Positions 48,012-60,234 of a DNA stretch of 64,000 bases are shown here, piece by piece. The stretch covers positions 13,391,451 to 13,455,450 of the forward strand of contig NC_064041.1 in NCBI RefSeq assembly GCF_932526225.1, in the 5' to 3' direction. The position numbers were made by a program, and so were the translations under genes. The DNA is from Nematostella vectensis (lineage: Eukaryota > Cnidaria > Anthozoa > Actiniaria > Edwardsiidae). Within the stretch, counting starts at the first letter, position 1. Each line of letters starts with the position of its first letter. A model generated the notes under the pieces. It saw only the letters and a program-made list of their open reading frames with translations. It had not been told where the DNA came from and ran no database searches.

Positions 48012-51000
48012 ATGAAGGTCCCTAGTGTGATAGCGTTTGCTCTGTTATGTCTGTGTTTTGGTACATTTGGGCATGAAGATGGGCATTCGCATAGTCACTC
48101 ACAGGATGGCCATGGACATAGTCATGGTCACAGTCATGAAAATCATGGTCATAGTCATGAAAATCATGGCCACAGTCATGAAAATCATGGCCACAGTCAT
48201 GAAAATCATGGTCACAGCCACAAGCATCATGGTCACAGCCACGATAATCACGGGCACAGTCATGAAAACCACGGACACAGTCATGGGCATAGCCACGAAC
48301 ATGAGCCAAAGCAAGATCTGTACCATCATGAAGACTTTGACAGTTACAGCCTGAAACACGAAAGAGTAAAGCAATCCAACACGGTGCCAAATCCTAGCAA
48401 AGTTCGGAGCACTTCCACTGTCTGGCTCGAAGCGCTCGGGTCTACACTTCTTATTAGTGCAGCACCTTTCTTTATCCTATTTTTTATCCCGTTAGAGGGA
48501 AATTCAGAGGAGCAACAACCTTTATTGCGTATTTTGTTGGCATTCGCTAGCGGGGGCCTGCTTGGCGACGCGTTTCTTCATTTGATTCCACATGCGATTA
48601 ACCCTCATAGCCATGGCGGTGAAGACGATCACGGACATTCCCACGACCATGGTCACAGCCATGGCTCGCATGATCATTCAGCAGACATGGCCGTTGGTTT
48701 CTGGGTTCTTGCAGGGATGATTGCCTTTCTAGTTGTGGAGAAATTCGTCCGTCACATGAAGGGAGGTGACGGCCACTCGCACAAACCTTCAAAGCCAAAC
48801 TCTGACGAGAGGGTGAAAGAAAGTGATAGCGAGCTGAGAAATCGCAAGAAAACCGACAGTGATGGCAAAGAAAGCAACGGGGAAATAACTGCTAAAGGTA
48901 CGCATGGAGAGTCAATCTTTAACCGTTATTTATAGAAATCGATTGAGCATTTGTTCTATAACAACCTCGTTTTCTAAATTTTTAATTCTTTAACCTGCAC
49001 TCTTTCTCTATCTAAATTTTCTCTTGTTGAAACTTTTTTATGCCTTTTTCCTCCTAAGTTTGTTTCTTAAATTCGTATGGACACGTCAAGACACTCATAC
49101 TTTGATTAAAATGTATGTTTATTTTGCCATTCTCTCGAGTGAATTCATTATGGCATCGACGGCCGCCGTAGCTTTATTCAAATCACTCCATTTGGTTTTA
49201 TCTTTTACTAAAATTCGTTCTAATATTCTTGCATATCTTATTCTTTGAAGCGTACAAAAACAAAAAATAATCAAATTTATGACCTGTCTAAGTGCCTTTC
49301 CTGAAGGATTTTCGATCCCATTGCAAATAGATCACTTTCTTAGTACTGTGATTATGCAAATACGAAAGGAAACACAGCTTTTGGTGACGTGTCGAATGAA
49401 CAAAATCTCGTCTTCTATGAGCAAATACAAATTCTAATCGCTAATTTCGACAAAAGGAATTGTACAGGAAGGCTAGAAATATATTAGATAGAAAGAGTAT
49501 CTTTTATTAGTATTATTATATTTTCTTTACTCAAAAACCCGTAAAAAATTCTTGAACAAAGAGAGCGCCTGCCCGATGTACGTTTGCCACGTCTAATTTC
49601 ACGTTCTGTTCCACGTTAGATATTGATCATGTTGTCAAGCCAAATGGCATCCCACACTCACTTTATTCCTATTTCTTGGACTAAAAAATCGGTTAGAACA
49701 CAGGTAAAAGCATTTTTTATTTGATATACTGTAGAAATATGTGTATTGTTTTAGTGTTGTGGTGTAATTCACCAAAAAGAAATCACCATTTCAAAATTTT
49801 CTCTTCCATTCAAAGATGTTTTTTATACTGACTTTCCATAACTTTTTCTTTTAATAATAAAAAAAAAATACCCCATGTTGCAGACTTCCTCTACTGTTTT
49901 GTCAAGAAAAGTTCCCCTTCCTTACCACAACTTCAAGTTTTATTTAAACTTTTTGCTATTTGCTTGTTTTAAAATAGGTGTAAAAAATAAAACGAGTCAG
50001 ATAATTCAAAATCTTAATCTCCAAACCTTAAGGTACCCCTCCCCACACGTTTACAGTGAAGTTGAATCTGGCTGAGGCTAACAGTACGCTGATTTCTTTT
50101 TAGACTTATCCCATGCCATGCCAAAGGACATCAAAGTTGCAGGCTATCTGAACCTTGCTGCAGATTTCACTCATAATTTCACTGATGGCCTAGCCATAGG
50201 GGCGTCATTCCTTGTCAGCCGTAACCTTGGCATTGTAACCACTCTAACCATTCTACTCCACGAGGTTCCTCATGAGATTGGAGACTTTGCTATTCTGGTG
50301 CAGTCTGGCTGCTCCAAAAGAACAGTAAGTTTGTCAATACTCGAATCAACAGCAATAATGTAAATCATCCTATATTTCAGATATCAGGCCTCCAAAAATC
50401 TGTGAACAAATGCCAAGACTCCTATCCATAGAGGGCACTATTGTATTACAACAAGTTTTAATGACAAGTATTTGTAATCTTTTACCAACAGCCATTTTTA
50501 TGTATTTTTGACTTACTAAAACAAAAACTTTAAAAACTACAGTACTTAAACTTCCAGGGAACCCTACACAGTATGTATAGTAATACCACAAAAATCAGAA
50601 ACTTATATTGAAATTAGTCTTCAGTTAAAAAAATAATATTTTGATGTCTTCAGAAACTAGTCTTCACTTTAACAAATAGTATTTTGATGTCTTCAGAAAC
50701 TAGTCTTCAGTTTAAAAAAAAGTATTTTGATGTCTCCAGTAACTAGGCTAATCTTTCCAAAAAAGCACATAAGTTATTGTTTGACTTTTGATTTTTTTCA
50801 GGCCATGTATCTACAGCTGTCTACTGCCACAGGGGCAATCGCAGGGACACTCTGTGGCCTCCTTGCGCACAATATAGGCACGTCGGCAACCTTATGGATC
50901 CTCCCCTTCACTGCTGGAGGCTTCATATATATTGCTACCGTCTCTGTCATCCCAGAGCTTTTAGAGGACTCTAAGCTAGGGCAGTCCGTCAAGGAGGTGT

Positions 51001-51053
51001 TTGGCCTTTTGACTGGTGTTTTTATGATGGTTATTATAGGTCAACTTGAATAG
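48012..51053 (+). CDS. SLC39A7: ZIP7-type zinc transporter (SLC39A7 / Catsup family)
   Basis: The exons are 48012-48897, 50104-50324 and 50802-51053; donors are GTACGC and GTAAGT, acceptors TTTTTAG and TTTTCAG, and the product is 452 residues (human ZIP7 is about 469). Residues 1-20 are a signal peptide. Residues about 20-95 are a histidine-rich lumenal region made of 21-bp repeats (HSHENHG). The first membrane helix is about 134-158 and the second about 170-194, ending in HLIPHA. A second His-rich loop (about 196-222) and a helix at about 225-241 follow. Exon 2 holds HNFTDG (about 319-324) and the LIV-1 subfamily metalloprotease-like motif HEVPHE (348-353), followed by [11 protein letters not shown]. 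In other animals this protein releases zinc from ER/Golgi to cytosol. The ATG at 48012 is chosen because the signal peptide follows directly; the frame is open further upstream but unsupported. Confidence 0.95.
48898..50103 (+). other. intron 1 of the ZIP7-type gene
   Basis: An AT-rich intron of about 1.2 kb with no coding features or transposon ends that I can see. Confidence 0.7.
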
Positions 51054-51062
51054 CCTGCAAAT

Positions 51063-51068
51063 AATAAA
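51063..51068 (+). terminator. poly(A) signal AATAAA of the ZIP7-type gene
   Basis: AATAAA lies 10 bases after the stop codon. Other possible signals occur later (for example about 51270-51285), so the site used is uncertain. Confidence 0.45.
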
Positions 51069-51069
51069 T

Positions 51070-52171
51070 GCCTTGGTATATGATTTTTATTATATAATTA
51101 AGCCATTTAATTACAGAGTATTTCTACTTATATTATATTTTGTGTTTAAATTCAATTTTCTTGCATTAGAAGCGAGTGCATGTTACTGGAAATGGAGAGT
51201 ATACATTTTCTAAAAACTTTATAGCATGTCTTTCAGCTGTTTAGATTATCATGATTTTTAGATAGTAACCTAATATAAATAAAGTAAACTCAGAGTGTGC
51301 TTATGATAATTTAATGCAAAATCTATGTTTTCTCATCCTGAGAGAATTACTGGAACTACTTCTTACGAGAAGTGTTTCAGTATTTCAGGCAGGAACAGAC
51401 AATTTTTGATTGGGTAGATGGTTTGAAAATACTTCAACAGCTAGGGGATGGAGGCAGGTGAAGATGAGTTGAAAATATTCTGCCAGCTAGGTGTGGGGAC
51501 AGGATGTGCTAAAAATCTTCTAATTTACTACAACATTCCTAGGTTTCTGTTCTTTTTCCATGACCCATGACTTTATTATTTTTTTATGAGGGTGGGGGAA
51601 GGGCTTGCTGCTTATTCCACTGTTGGAGTAAGATTTCCTGTCATAAACAAGAGTATTTATCAAAAAAAATGTAGCATATTGTATTTTTTCTGTTCATAAA
51701 TGAAATTGACCAAAATAAATTTGACTGTCTTTTACATCTTTGCAGATTATCTTTGGAGATGATTTTCATTGGTAAAATAAAAGACAAAACCCACATTTTA
51801 TACCTTATCTTTTTGTAAGCATGGATCTCAAAAGTAGGATTTCTGAAGTAAATCACATACATTTATTTCCTGTCATATACCCCCTCCCCAACTATTTGAC
51901 ATCCGGGATAGTCCACTGAAGTCAAGAAGGAAGTTCTTTTGCTGACACCATTTTCATCAGCAATTTTGTTTGAAAAGAAAGAGCTTATAAAAAAATTGTT
52001 TTTTTCCTGAAGGTGGGTTTCCTGTGTTTTCCGACATCGCAACGACACTGTATCGATTTATAACTTGTTTTGACAGCCATTTTGATGTAGTATCGGACGA
52101 TTCTTCATTTCTATTGCATGTATCAAAACAAAATCTTAGCGTGATAGATCAGAGAAGGAAGGGATTGCATC
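51070..52171. other. intergenic region between ZIP7-type and TMEM141-like genes
   Basis: It holds 3' UTR sequence of the upstream gene and the probable promoter of the next. No coding is seen; frames on the minus strand at 51641-52048 are short and featureless. Confidence 0.5.
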
Positions 52172-55100
52172 ATGTCGGCGAACTCACTTGCAAAAACGAT
52201 GGCGAAATCGGAACAACAAGAGATCGTAAGTACTCGCCGATGGCGAAATCGGAACAACAAGAGATCGTAAGTACTCGCCGATGGCGAAATCGGAACAACA
52301 AGAGATCGTAAGTACTCGCCGATGGCGAAATCGGAACAACAAGAGATCGTTAGTACTCGCCAACAAGACGTTTGGCCCAGCACAGAACCGTGGTTTTAAA
52401 CCCTCGATATTGATAATTTCATCCTCTGATTTGTAAGTTTTGGATAATACTATGATACAACTTTTTGCGATCTTCAAAACACACGAAGGACTGTGCGACA
52501 AAGCTTTCAGTTTCAGTTTAATCTTTGTTTATCGAGGGTAACATGTTTAACGAAATATAAGTACAGTTTTCTAACATATGGCCCTCGGTTAGTAAGCACT
52601 GTCACTGGGGGTGGTCACTGCCAGAGGGTTTATTGCGCCCCCAGTGGTTTTTTTACGTCCCTTCGGTTCAGGTTAGTGTTGTGCAGTTTGAAGAGACGGG
52701 ACCTCCGGTTTAGTGTATCCGAGAAGACTGGAAACATGGGAGAATAACTTCAACTCACTTGTGACACAAATTCGAATCAAGGCAGGAACCCGGAAAAAAT
52801 CCCCAGTTTGAGCCAGGATTCGACCGTGGGCCACAGCGGTGAGAGGCCTACGCGCTAACACACTAGGCCACCCGTGCTTCCATGAAGCAAGTGAAGTGTC
52901 AATGGCGAGACACAGGGAGCCCACTCAACTCAGTGTGTTGTTTATTTAGCATTTGCTTTGAACGTCGTCTGTGAATATCAATTAGGTCACGAAGTCTTCA
53001 ATAAATTTCCATCCAAATAACACCCCCTCCCTGGCCGCCAAAAAGTGAGTTATTAATTGAAAGATTGTCAATTAGGGCCAGGTCGCATTTGCAAAATGTT
53101 CAGGAGATGTCAGGAGGATAAGTTTGTCCACCGACATGTAGGCACTCAGACATCACTAAATGCAGTCGCTCTGGTTGCGGATCATGAGCCTTTAAAATAG
53201 ATCTTGTGTCACTCATCTGTAATTAGAGCGTTACCATCGCGCGCAGGATGCTGTACAAAGGGGAAGAATAAGACGTAATATATTTGGCACAGAGGCCAAT
53301 TGACCATTCCTCACAGGTTGCCAGATTGTTGGAAAGGAGGGACTTTGGTAGGGTTTCATCTCTGGCATTGATGCTAAGTGCTGGCATGATTTCTAAAGAA
53401 AGTGTTATATGGTATAACTAAAAAAACTACTGACATGCTGTACAAAGGCATCTGCATATCCCCTTGCAACATTGTGTTCCTTATTTGTGTCACCATGCGA
53501 TGCGACATACCCTCTGAATGTTATATTGACATGACCATAATGCAACCGAGACCTTGTAATTCGGTTCCCCAGCTCGAAGGAGGTTAATTATATTTTTTTC
53601 GAACTTTCCATTAAAAAAAATTCTTCATCCATTTGAAGCCAAAGTCATTATTGTGCAGGCTTCCAGACTCCTAACTTCTTGTCTTATTTGGGGATAGCAC
53701 AAAGTCATTCAAACCAAACATTCTAAACCACCCCAGAAGTTTGAGTAACTAAAATCTTAATTTACATACTAGGCAGCTGCGAAACAACAAATGCAGCTCT
53801 AATTTCCAAACAGGAAGTGTTTGAAAAATCAAGGTTCTGTAAACTTTGGTTGCTGCAATACAAAAGTTAATTGTAAGGCACATTATATACTTGATTTAGT
53901 CTTTCTCATGTGTGCTTTATCTCTCAGGATTTAAAAGCAATGAAGACTTGTCAACTCCGAGCAGGACGGAATGGCCTTTTAGCGATAGTAATTGGTGAAT
54001 ATGATAACTTGCAAAACCATATTATCCTGTAGAACTCTGCATTCAGATAAAATCTGAAGAGAGACAAAGCATAGTTATCGTAGAGATGAGCAATTTCAAT
54101 TTCAGCCTCATAAGACTGGTACTGCCATATACCATTTTTTGAGCTACAAATTGTATTGAATGATAAGAACATTTGCTTGAGGGACTGAAATTATATCCTT
54201 TTTAAATTATTGGTGGGGGAAGGGGAGCTACAGATGGATCTGTACCCCCTACCCAATACATCTGTACCCCCTACCCAATACATCTGTACCCCCTACCCAA
54301 TACATCTGTACCCCCTACCCAATACATCTGTACCCCTACCCAATACATCTGTACCCCCTACCCAATACATCTGTACCCCCTACCCAATACATCTGTACCC
54401 CCTACCCAATGCATCTGTACCCCTACCCAATACATCTGTACCCCCTACCCAATACATCTGTACCCCCTACCCAATACATCTGTACCCCTACCCAATACAT
54501 CTGTACCCCCTACCCAATACATCTGTACCCCTACCCAATACATCTGAACCCCCTACCCAATGCATCTGTACCCCCTACCCAATACATCTGAACCCCCTAC
54601 CCAATACATCTGTACCCCCTACCCAATACATCTGAACCCCCTACCCAATACATCTGAACCCCCTACCCAATACATCTGTACCCCCTACCCAATACATCTG
54701 AACCCCCTACCCAATGCATCTGTACCCCCTACCCAATGCATCTGTACCCCCTACCCAATACATCTGAACCCCCTACCCAATGCATCTGTACCCCCTACCC
54801 AATGCATCTGTACCCCCTACCCAATACATCTGAACCCCCTACCCAATGCATCTGTACCCCCTACCCAATACATCTGAACCCCCTACCCAATGCATCTGTA
54901 CCCCCTACCCAATGCATCTGAACCCCCTACCCAATGCATCTGAACCCCCTACCCAATGCATCTGAACCCCCTACCCAATGCATCTGTTCCCCCTACCCAA
55001 TACATCTGAACCCCCTACCCAATACATCTGAACCCCCTACCCAATACATCTGTACCCCCTTCTCTTTAAATCTTTATTCCTATCAAGTACATCTGTACCC

Positions 55101-58100
55101 CCTACAAAATATATCTGTTCCCCCTACAAAATACATCTGTACCCCTACCCAATACATCTGTACCCCTACCCAATACATCTGTGCCCCCTACCCAATACTT
55201 CTGTACCCCCTACCCAATACATCTGTACCCCCTACCCAATACATCTGTACCCCCTTCCCTTAAAATCTTTATTCCTACCAAGTATATCTGTTCCCCCTAC
55301 AAAATACATCTGTACCCCTACCCAATACATCTGTACCCCCTACCCAATACATCTGTACCCCCTACCCAATACATCTGTACCCCTACCCAATACATCTGTA
55401 CCCCCTACCCAATACATCTGTACCCCCTACCCAATACATCTGTACCTCCTACCCAATAGATCTGTACCTCCTACCCAATACATTTGTACCCCCTACCTAA
55501 TACATCTGTACCACCTACCCATTACATCTGTACCCCCACCCAATACATCTATACCCCCTACCCAATACATCTGTACCTCCTACCCAATAGATCTGTACCC
55601 CCTACCCAATAGATCTGTACCCCCTACCCATTACATCTGTACCCCCACCCAATACATCTATACCCCCTACCCAATACATCTGTACCTCCTACCTAATACA
55701 TCTTTACCCCCTACCTAATACATCTGTACCCCCTACCTAATACACCTGTACCCCCTACCCAATACATCTGTACCCCCTACCTAATACATCTGTACCCCCT
55801 ACACAATACATCTGTACCCCCTTCCCTTTAAATCTTTATTCCTATGCAATATGTACCCTACCCAATACATCTGCACCCCCTGCCCATTACATCGGTACCC
55901 CCTACCCTATACATCTGTACCCCCTACCCAATACATCTGTACCCCATACCCAATACATCTGTACCCCATACCCAATACATCTGTACCACCTACCCATTAC
56001 ATCTGTACCCCCTACCCATTACATCTGTACCCTTTACCCAATACATCTGTACCCCATACCCAATACATCTGTACCACCTACCCATTACATCTGTACCCCC
56101 TACCCATTACATCTGTACCCTTTACCCAATACATCTGTACCCCCTACCCAATACATCTGTACCCCATACCCAATACATCTGTACCACCTACCCAATACAT
56201 CTGTACCCCCTACCTAATACATCTGTACCCCCTACCCAATACATCTGTACCACCTACCCATTACATCTGTACCCCCTACCCATTACATCTGTACCCTTTA
56301 CCCAATACATCTGTACCCCCTACCCAATACATCTGTACCCCATACCCAATACATCTGTACCACCTACCCAATACATCTGTACCCCCTACCTAATACATCT
56401 GTACCACCTACCCATTACATATTTACCCCCTACCTAATACATCTGTACCTCCTACCCATTACATCTGTACCTCCTACCCATTACATCTGTACCCCCTACC
56501 CATTACATCTGTACCCCCTACCCAGTGTATATGTACCCCTACCCATTACATCTGTACCCCCTACATAATACATCTGTACCCCCTACCCATTACATCTGTA
56601 CCCCCTACCCAATACATCTGTACCCCTTACCCAATACATCTGTACCCCCTACCCATTACATCTGAACCACCTACCCATTACATCTGTACCCCTACCCAAT
56701 ACATCTGTACCCCCTACCCAGTATATATGTACCCCCTACCCATTTCATCTGTACCCCCTACCCATTACATCTGTACCCCCTACCCAGTACATCTGTACCC
56801 CCTACCCATTACATCTGTACCCCCTACCCAATACATCTGTACCCCCTACCCAATGCATCTGTACCCCTACCTAATACATCTGTACCCCCTACCCAATACA
56901 TCTGTACCTCCTACCTAATACATCTTTACCCCCTACCCAATACATCTGTACCCCCTACCCAATACATCTGTACCCCCTACCTAATACATCTGTACCACCT
57001 ACCCATTACATCTGTACCCCCTACCCATTACATCTGTACCCCCTACCCATTACATCTGTACCACCTACCCATTACATCTGTACCCCCTACCCAATACATC
57101 TGTACCCCCTACCCAATACATCTGTACCCCCTACCCAATACATCTGTACCCCCTACCCAATACATCTGTACCCCCTACCCAATACATCTGTACCCCTTAC
57201 CCAATACATCTGTACCCCTACCCTATACATCTGTACCCCTTACCCAATACATCTGTACCCCTACCCATTACATCTGTACCCCCTACCCAATACATCTGTA
57301 CCACCTACCCATTACATCTGTACCCCCTACCCATTACATCTGTACCCCCTACCCATTACATCTGTACCCCCTACCCAATACATCTGTACCCTCTACCCAA
57401 TACATCTGTACCCCCTACCCAACACATCTGTACCCCCTACCCTATACATCTGTACCCCTTACCCAATACATCTGTACCCCTACCCATTACATCTTTACCC
57501 CCTACCCTATACATCTGTACCCCTTACCCAATACATCTGTACCCCCTACCCTATACATCTGTACCCCTTACCCAATACATCTTTACCCCCTACCCAATAC
57601 ATATGTACCCCTTACTCAATACATCTGTACCCCCTACCCAATACATCTGTATCCCTTACCCAATACATCTGTACCCCCTACCCAATACATCTGTACCCCC
57701 TACCCTATACATCTGTACCCCTACCCAATACATCTGTACCCCTTACCCATTACATCTGTACCCCCTACCCAATACATCTGTACCACCTACCCATTACATC
57801 TGTACCCCTACCTAATACATCTGTACCACCTACCCATTACATCTGCACCCCCTACCCAATACATCTGCACCCCCTACCCATTACATCTGCACCCCCTACC
57901 CAATACATCTGTACCCCTTACCCATTACATCTGTACCCCCTACCCAATACATCTGTACCACCTACCCATTACATCTTTACCACCTACCTAATACATCTGC
58001 ACCACCTACCCATTACATCTGCACCCCCTACCCATTACATCTGCACCCCCTACCCATTACATCTGTACCCCCTACCCATTACATCTGTACCCCCTACCCA

Positions 58101-60083
58101 TTACATCTGCACCCCCTACCCAATACATCTGTAACCCCTACCCAGTACATCTGTACCCCCTACCCATTAAATCTGTACCCCCTACCCAATACATCTGTAC
58201 CTCCTATCAAGTACATATGTACCACCTACCAATTACATCTGTACCCCTACCCAATACATCTGTACCCCCCACCCATGACATCTGTAACACCTACCAATTA
58301 CATCTGTACCCCTACCCAATACATCTGTACCCCTACCCATGACATCTGTAACACCTACCAATTACATCTGTACCCCTACCCAATACATCTGTACCCCTAC
58401 CCATGACATCTGTAACACCTACCAATTGCATCTGTACCCCCTACCTAATACATCTTTACCCCCTACCCAATACATCTGTACCACCTACCCAATACATCTG
58501 CACCCCCTACCCATTACATCTGTACCACCTACCCAATACATCTGTACCCCCTACCCATTACATGTGTACCACCTACAAAGTACATATGTACCCCCTACCC
58601 AATACATCTGTACCCCTACCCAATACATCTGCACCCCTTAACCAATACATCCGCACCCCCTACCCAGTACATCTATACCCCCTACCCAATGCATTGCACC
58701 CTATCCCCTTTAAATCTTTTTTTCCTACCCAATACATCTGCACCCCTTACCCATTAAATCTTTTTCCTAGCTAATACATCTGTACCCCTACCCAATACAT
58801 CTGCACCCCTTACCCTTTAAATCTTTTTCCTAGCTAATACATCTGTACCCCTCACCATTGCATCTAGCCTCAACACCAAAAGCACCATCTTTTTGAAGCT
58901 GTACATTTATTTCTTCACCAAGTTCTTTCTTTATGACCTTGCCTCATCACGAATTAACGTCCATATCATCACCAGGTGGTGCTGTTGCTTTTGTCGGCCT
59001 AAGGCTTGCTCCTGGAGGACTTGTCAAAACGATGCATGTTCCAGTAATCTCTTTAGGTTGGTATTCAATAAATGTTTTGAAAAAAAAAATGTGTACAGCT
59101 AGTGAAAAAAAAACAATGTAAAAAATTATATCTTCCTTGCCTCAAAGTTTCCCTTTAAATGCTTATTTATGAAACTGGCTTGCTGAAAGAGAGGTTGTCT
59201 TTCCCTTAGTCTGCTTGTATGCATTTGTTGGTGTCTTGTCCAAGAAGAGTTTCCTTTCATTAAGTCTACTGGCATTAGGCATTTGTTGGTGTTTTGCCTA
59301 AAGGAGAACGTTTTTCACTTTATAGAGTCAACACTAGATGTGTAACAAATTCATGCACACAAATAGATGCACACAACACACAGCACAATGCAGAATTCTA
59401 TGCTTGAATTAAGACTGTTAATACTCTTTAGGCAGAGCTGTAATGATGAGCTCTTGCAATGACTAAAATTTTGGGTACTGGAAAAAGGGAAATATTTGTT
59501 ATGGAATAATTTAACATTTATATTCTCCAGGATGTGCAGCATTGAGCGGATGGATTGTCTCTGTGGCTACAACCAAACACTGTAACTTGGAGAAAAAATC
59601 AGTTTCCCCCTCCATCCCTGAAGGTATGTTTGTGTAACACATGCCTTGTTGTCTTCTAATATGAAGAGTCCCAACCCCACCCCACCCCCACGGAAAGCCC
59701 TGTATACAAGCCTGTCAGTGTTGATTATATTGCTTAAAAAATCAGTTCTCTCCTCCACCCCCGAGGGCATGTTTGTATCACACATGCCTTGTTGTTTTCT
59801 AGTATTAAGAGTCTTAGACCCACCCCACCCCCTAGAAAAACCCTGACTACTCACCTGCCTTTTTTCATTATATTAGGAGAAAACCAGTTCCCCACCCTAC
59901 CCCTGATAGTGTGTTTGTGTCACACATGTAGCTAGGGGTGGTCTATGTGCTTTTTTGCTCGATAACCAGTCCTCTCTTTTATTCTCAGGAATTTCAGTCA
60001 ATACCACAATTGCAGATACACCCAATCTGTCAGTTAGATCTAAGTTTGGAGATGAAGGTTTCTTCCAGGAGGAAAAGAGATGA
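52172..60083 (+). CDS. small two-helix membrane protein, TMEM141-like
   Basis: I assemble five exons: 52172-52225, 53928-53994, 58976-59056, 59531-59623 and 59989-60083. All junctions are GT-AG and every phase fits (54, 67, 81, 93 and 95 bases; 390 in total), giving 129 residues. Residues 26-46 show the spaced pattern C-Q-x2-A-x3-G-x4-V-x-G-x3-A-F, and a second hydrophobic stretch (about 62-82) ends near K-H-C85-N-L. From memory, human TMEM141 (108 residues) has the same CQ pattern before its first helix and a cysteine after the second; the match is by eye, so the family name is tentative and no symbol is given. Location and function are little known. Exon 1 lies at the start of a 41-bp repeat, and intron 2 is a 5 kb intron filled by a satellite. 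Confidence 0.65.
52198..52361 (+). repeat. four tandem 41-bp units, each with ATG and donor-like site
   Basis: Units start at 52198, 52239, 52280 and 52321. Each contains ATGGCGAAATCG..., nine codons (MAKSEQQEI), then a donor: GTAAGT in units 1-3 and GTTAGT in unit 4. The upstream ATG at 52172 is in frame with the first unit only, as 41 is not a multiple of 3. A frame starting at a unit's own ATG reaches that unit's donor in the right phase for exon 2. Confidence 0.85.
52640..52895 (-). mobile_element. tRNA-derived SINE
   Basis: On the minus strand the sequence has an A-box-like 'tggcctagtgtgttagcgc' (about 52852-52870) and a B-box-like 'ggtcgaatcc' (about 52815-52824), spaced as in a tRNA. 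Then comes an unrelated tail through 'tctcggatacactaaaccgg' to about 52640. It lies in intron 1 of the TMEM141-like gene, antisense to it. No mature tRNA fold is expected, as the B box is imperfect and the acceptor ends do not pair. Confidence 0.65.
54238..58865 (+). repeat. 22-bp satellite array in intron 2, about 200 units
   Basis: The consensus is 'atctgtaccccctacccaatac', with many 21-bp units lacking one C and variants ('gaacccc', 'cattacatc', 'gcaccccc'). Three short non-repeat spacers ('ttaaatctttattcctat') recur near 55065, 55260 and 55830. The other strand has GGG and GGGGG runs in each unit. The open frames in the array (up to 197 codons) come from the repeat and are not genes. Confidence 0.9.
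59590..59930 (+). repeat. degenerate tandem copies of the exon 4 end
   Basis: The end of exon 4 with its donor ('aaaaaatcagtttcccc...gaaggtatgttt') is echoed at about 59738-59775 ('aaaaaatcagttctctcc...gagggcatgtttg') and about 59880-59915, each followed by 'cacacatg'. The unit is about 140 bp. The copies lack a good donor (gcatgt, gtgtgt), so they are probably pseudo-exons. Confidence 0.6.
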
Positions 60084-60228
60084 AAAAAATTCAATCTTGA
60101 AATGAAATAAGAAGACAGACAACTATTATTTGGTAAATAACTAAAGTGAGACTTACAGACATAGCTAGATTAATGAACAATCAGAATTGGATGCTAGTAC
60201 CACTATAAAAAAATGTAATCTTTTTGTA

Positions 60229-60234
60229 AATAAA
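60229..60234 (+). terminator. poly(A) signal AATAAA of the TMEM141-like gene
   Basis: AATAAA lies about 145 bases after the stop codon at 60081-60083, a usual 3' UTR distance. Confidence 0.55.

Noticed and set aside
48022-48390. Minus-strand 122-codon frame opposite the ZIP7 exon 1
   Set aside because: It is a shadow of the histidine-rich repeat (CATGAC read backwards gives a His/Asp-rich frame) and has no independent support.
52740-52880. A functional tRNA gene on the minus strand
   Set aside because: A- and B-box-like motifs are present, but the B box is missing a base, no acceptor stem pairs, and the sequence runs into a long non-tRNA tail. It is better explained as a SINE.
54210-58774. 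Proline/threonine-rich frames in the 22-bp array
   Set aside because: They are produced by the satellite in every frame and lie inside an intron of a supported gene.
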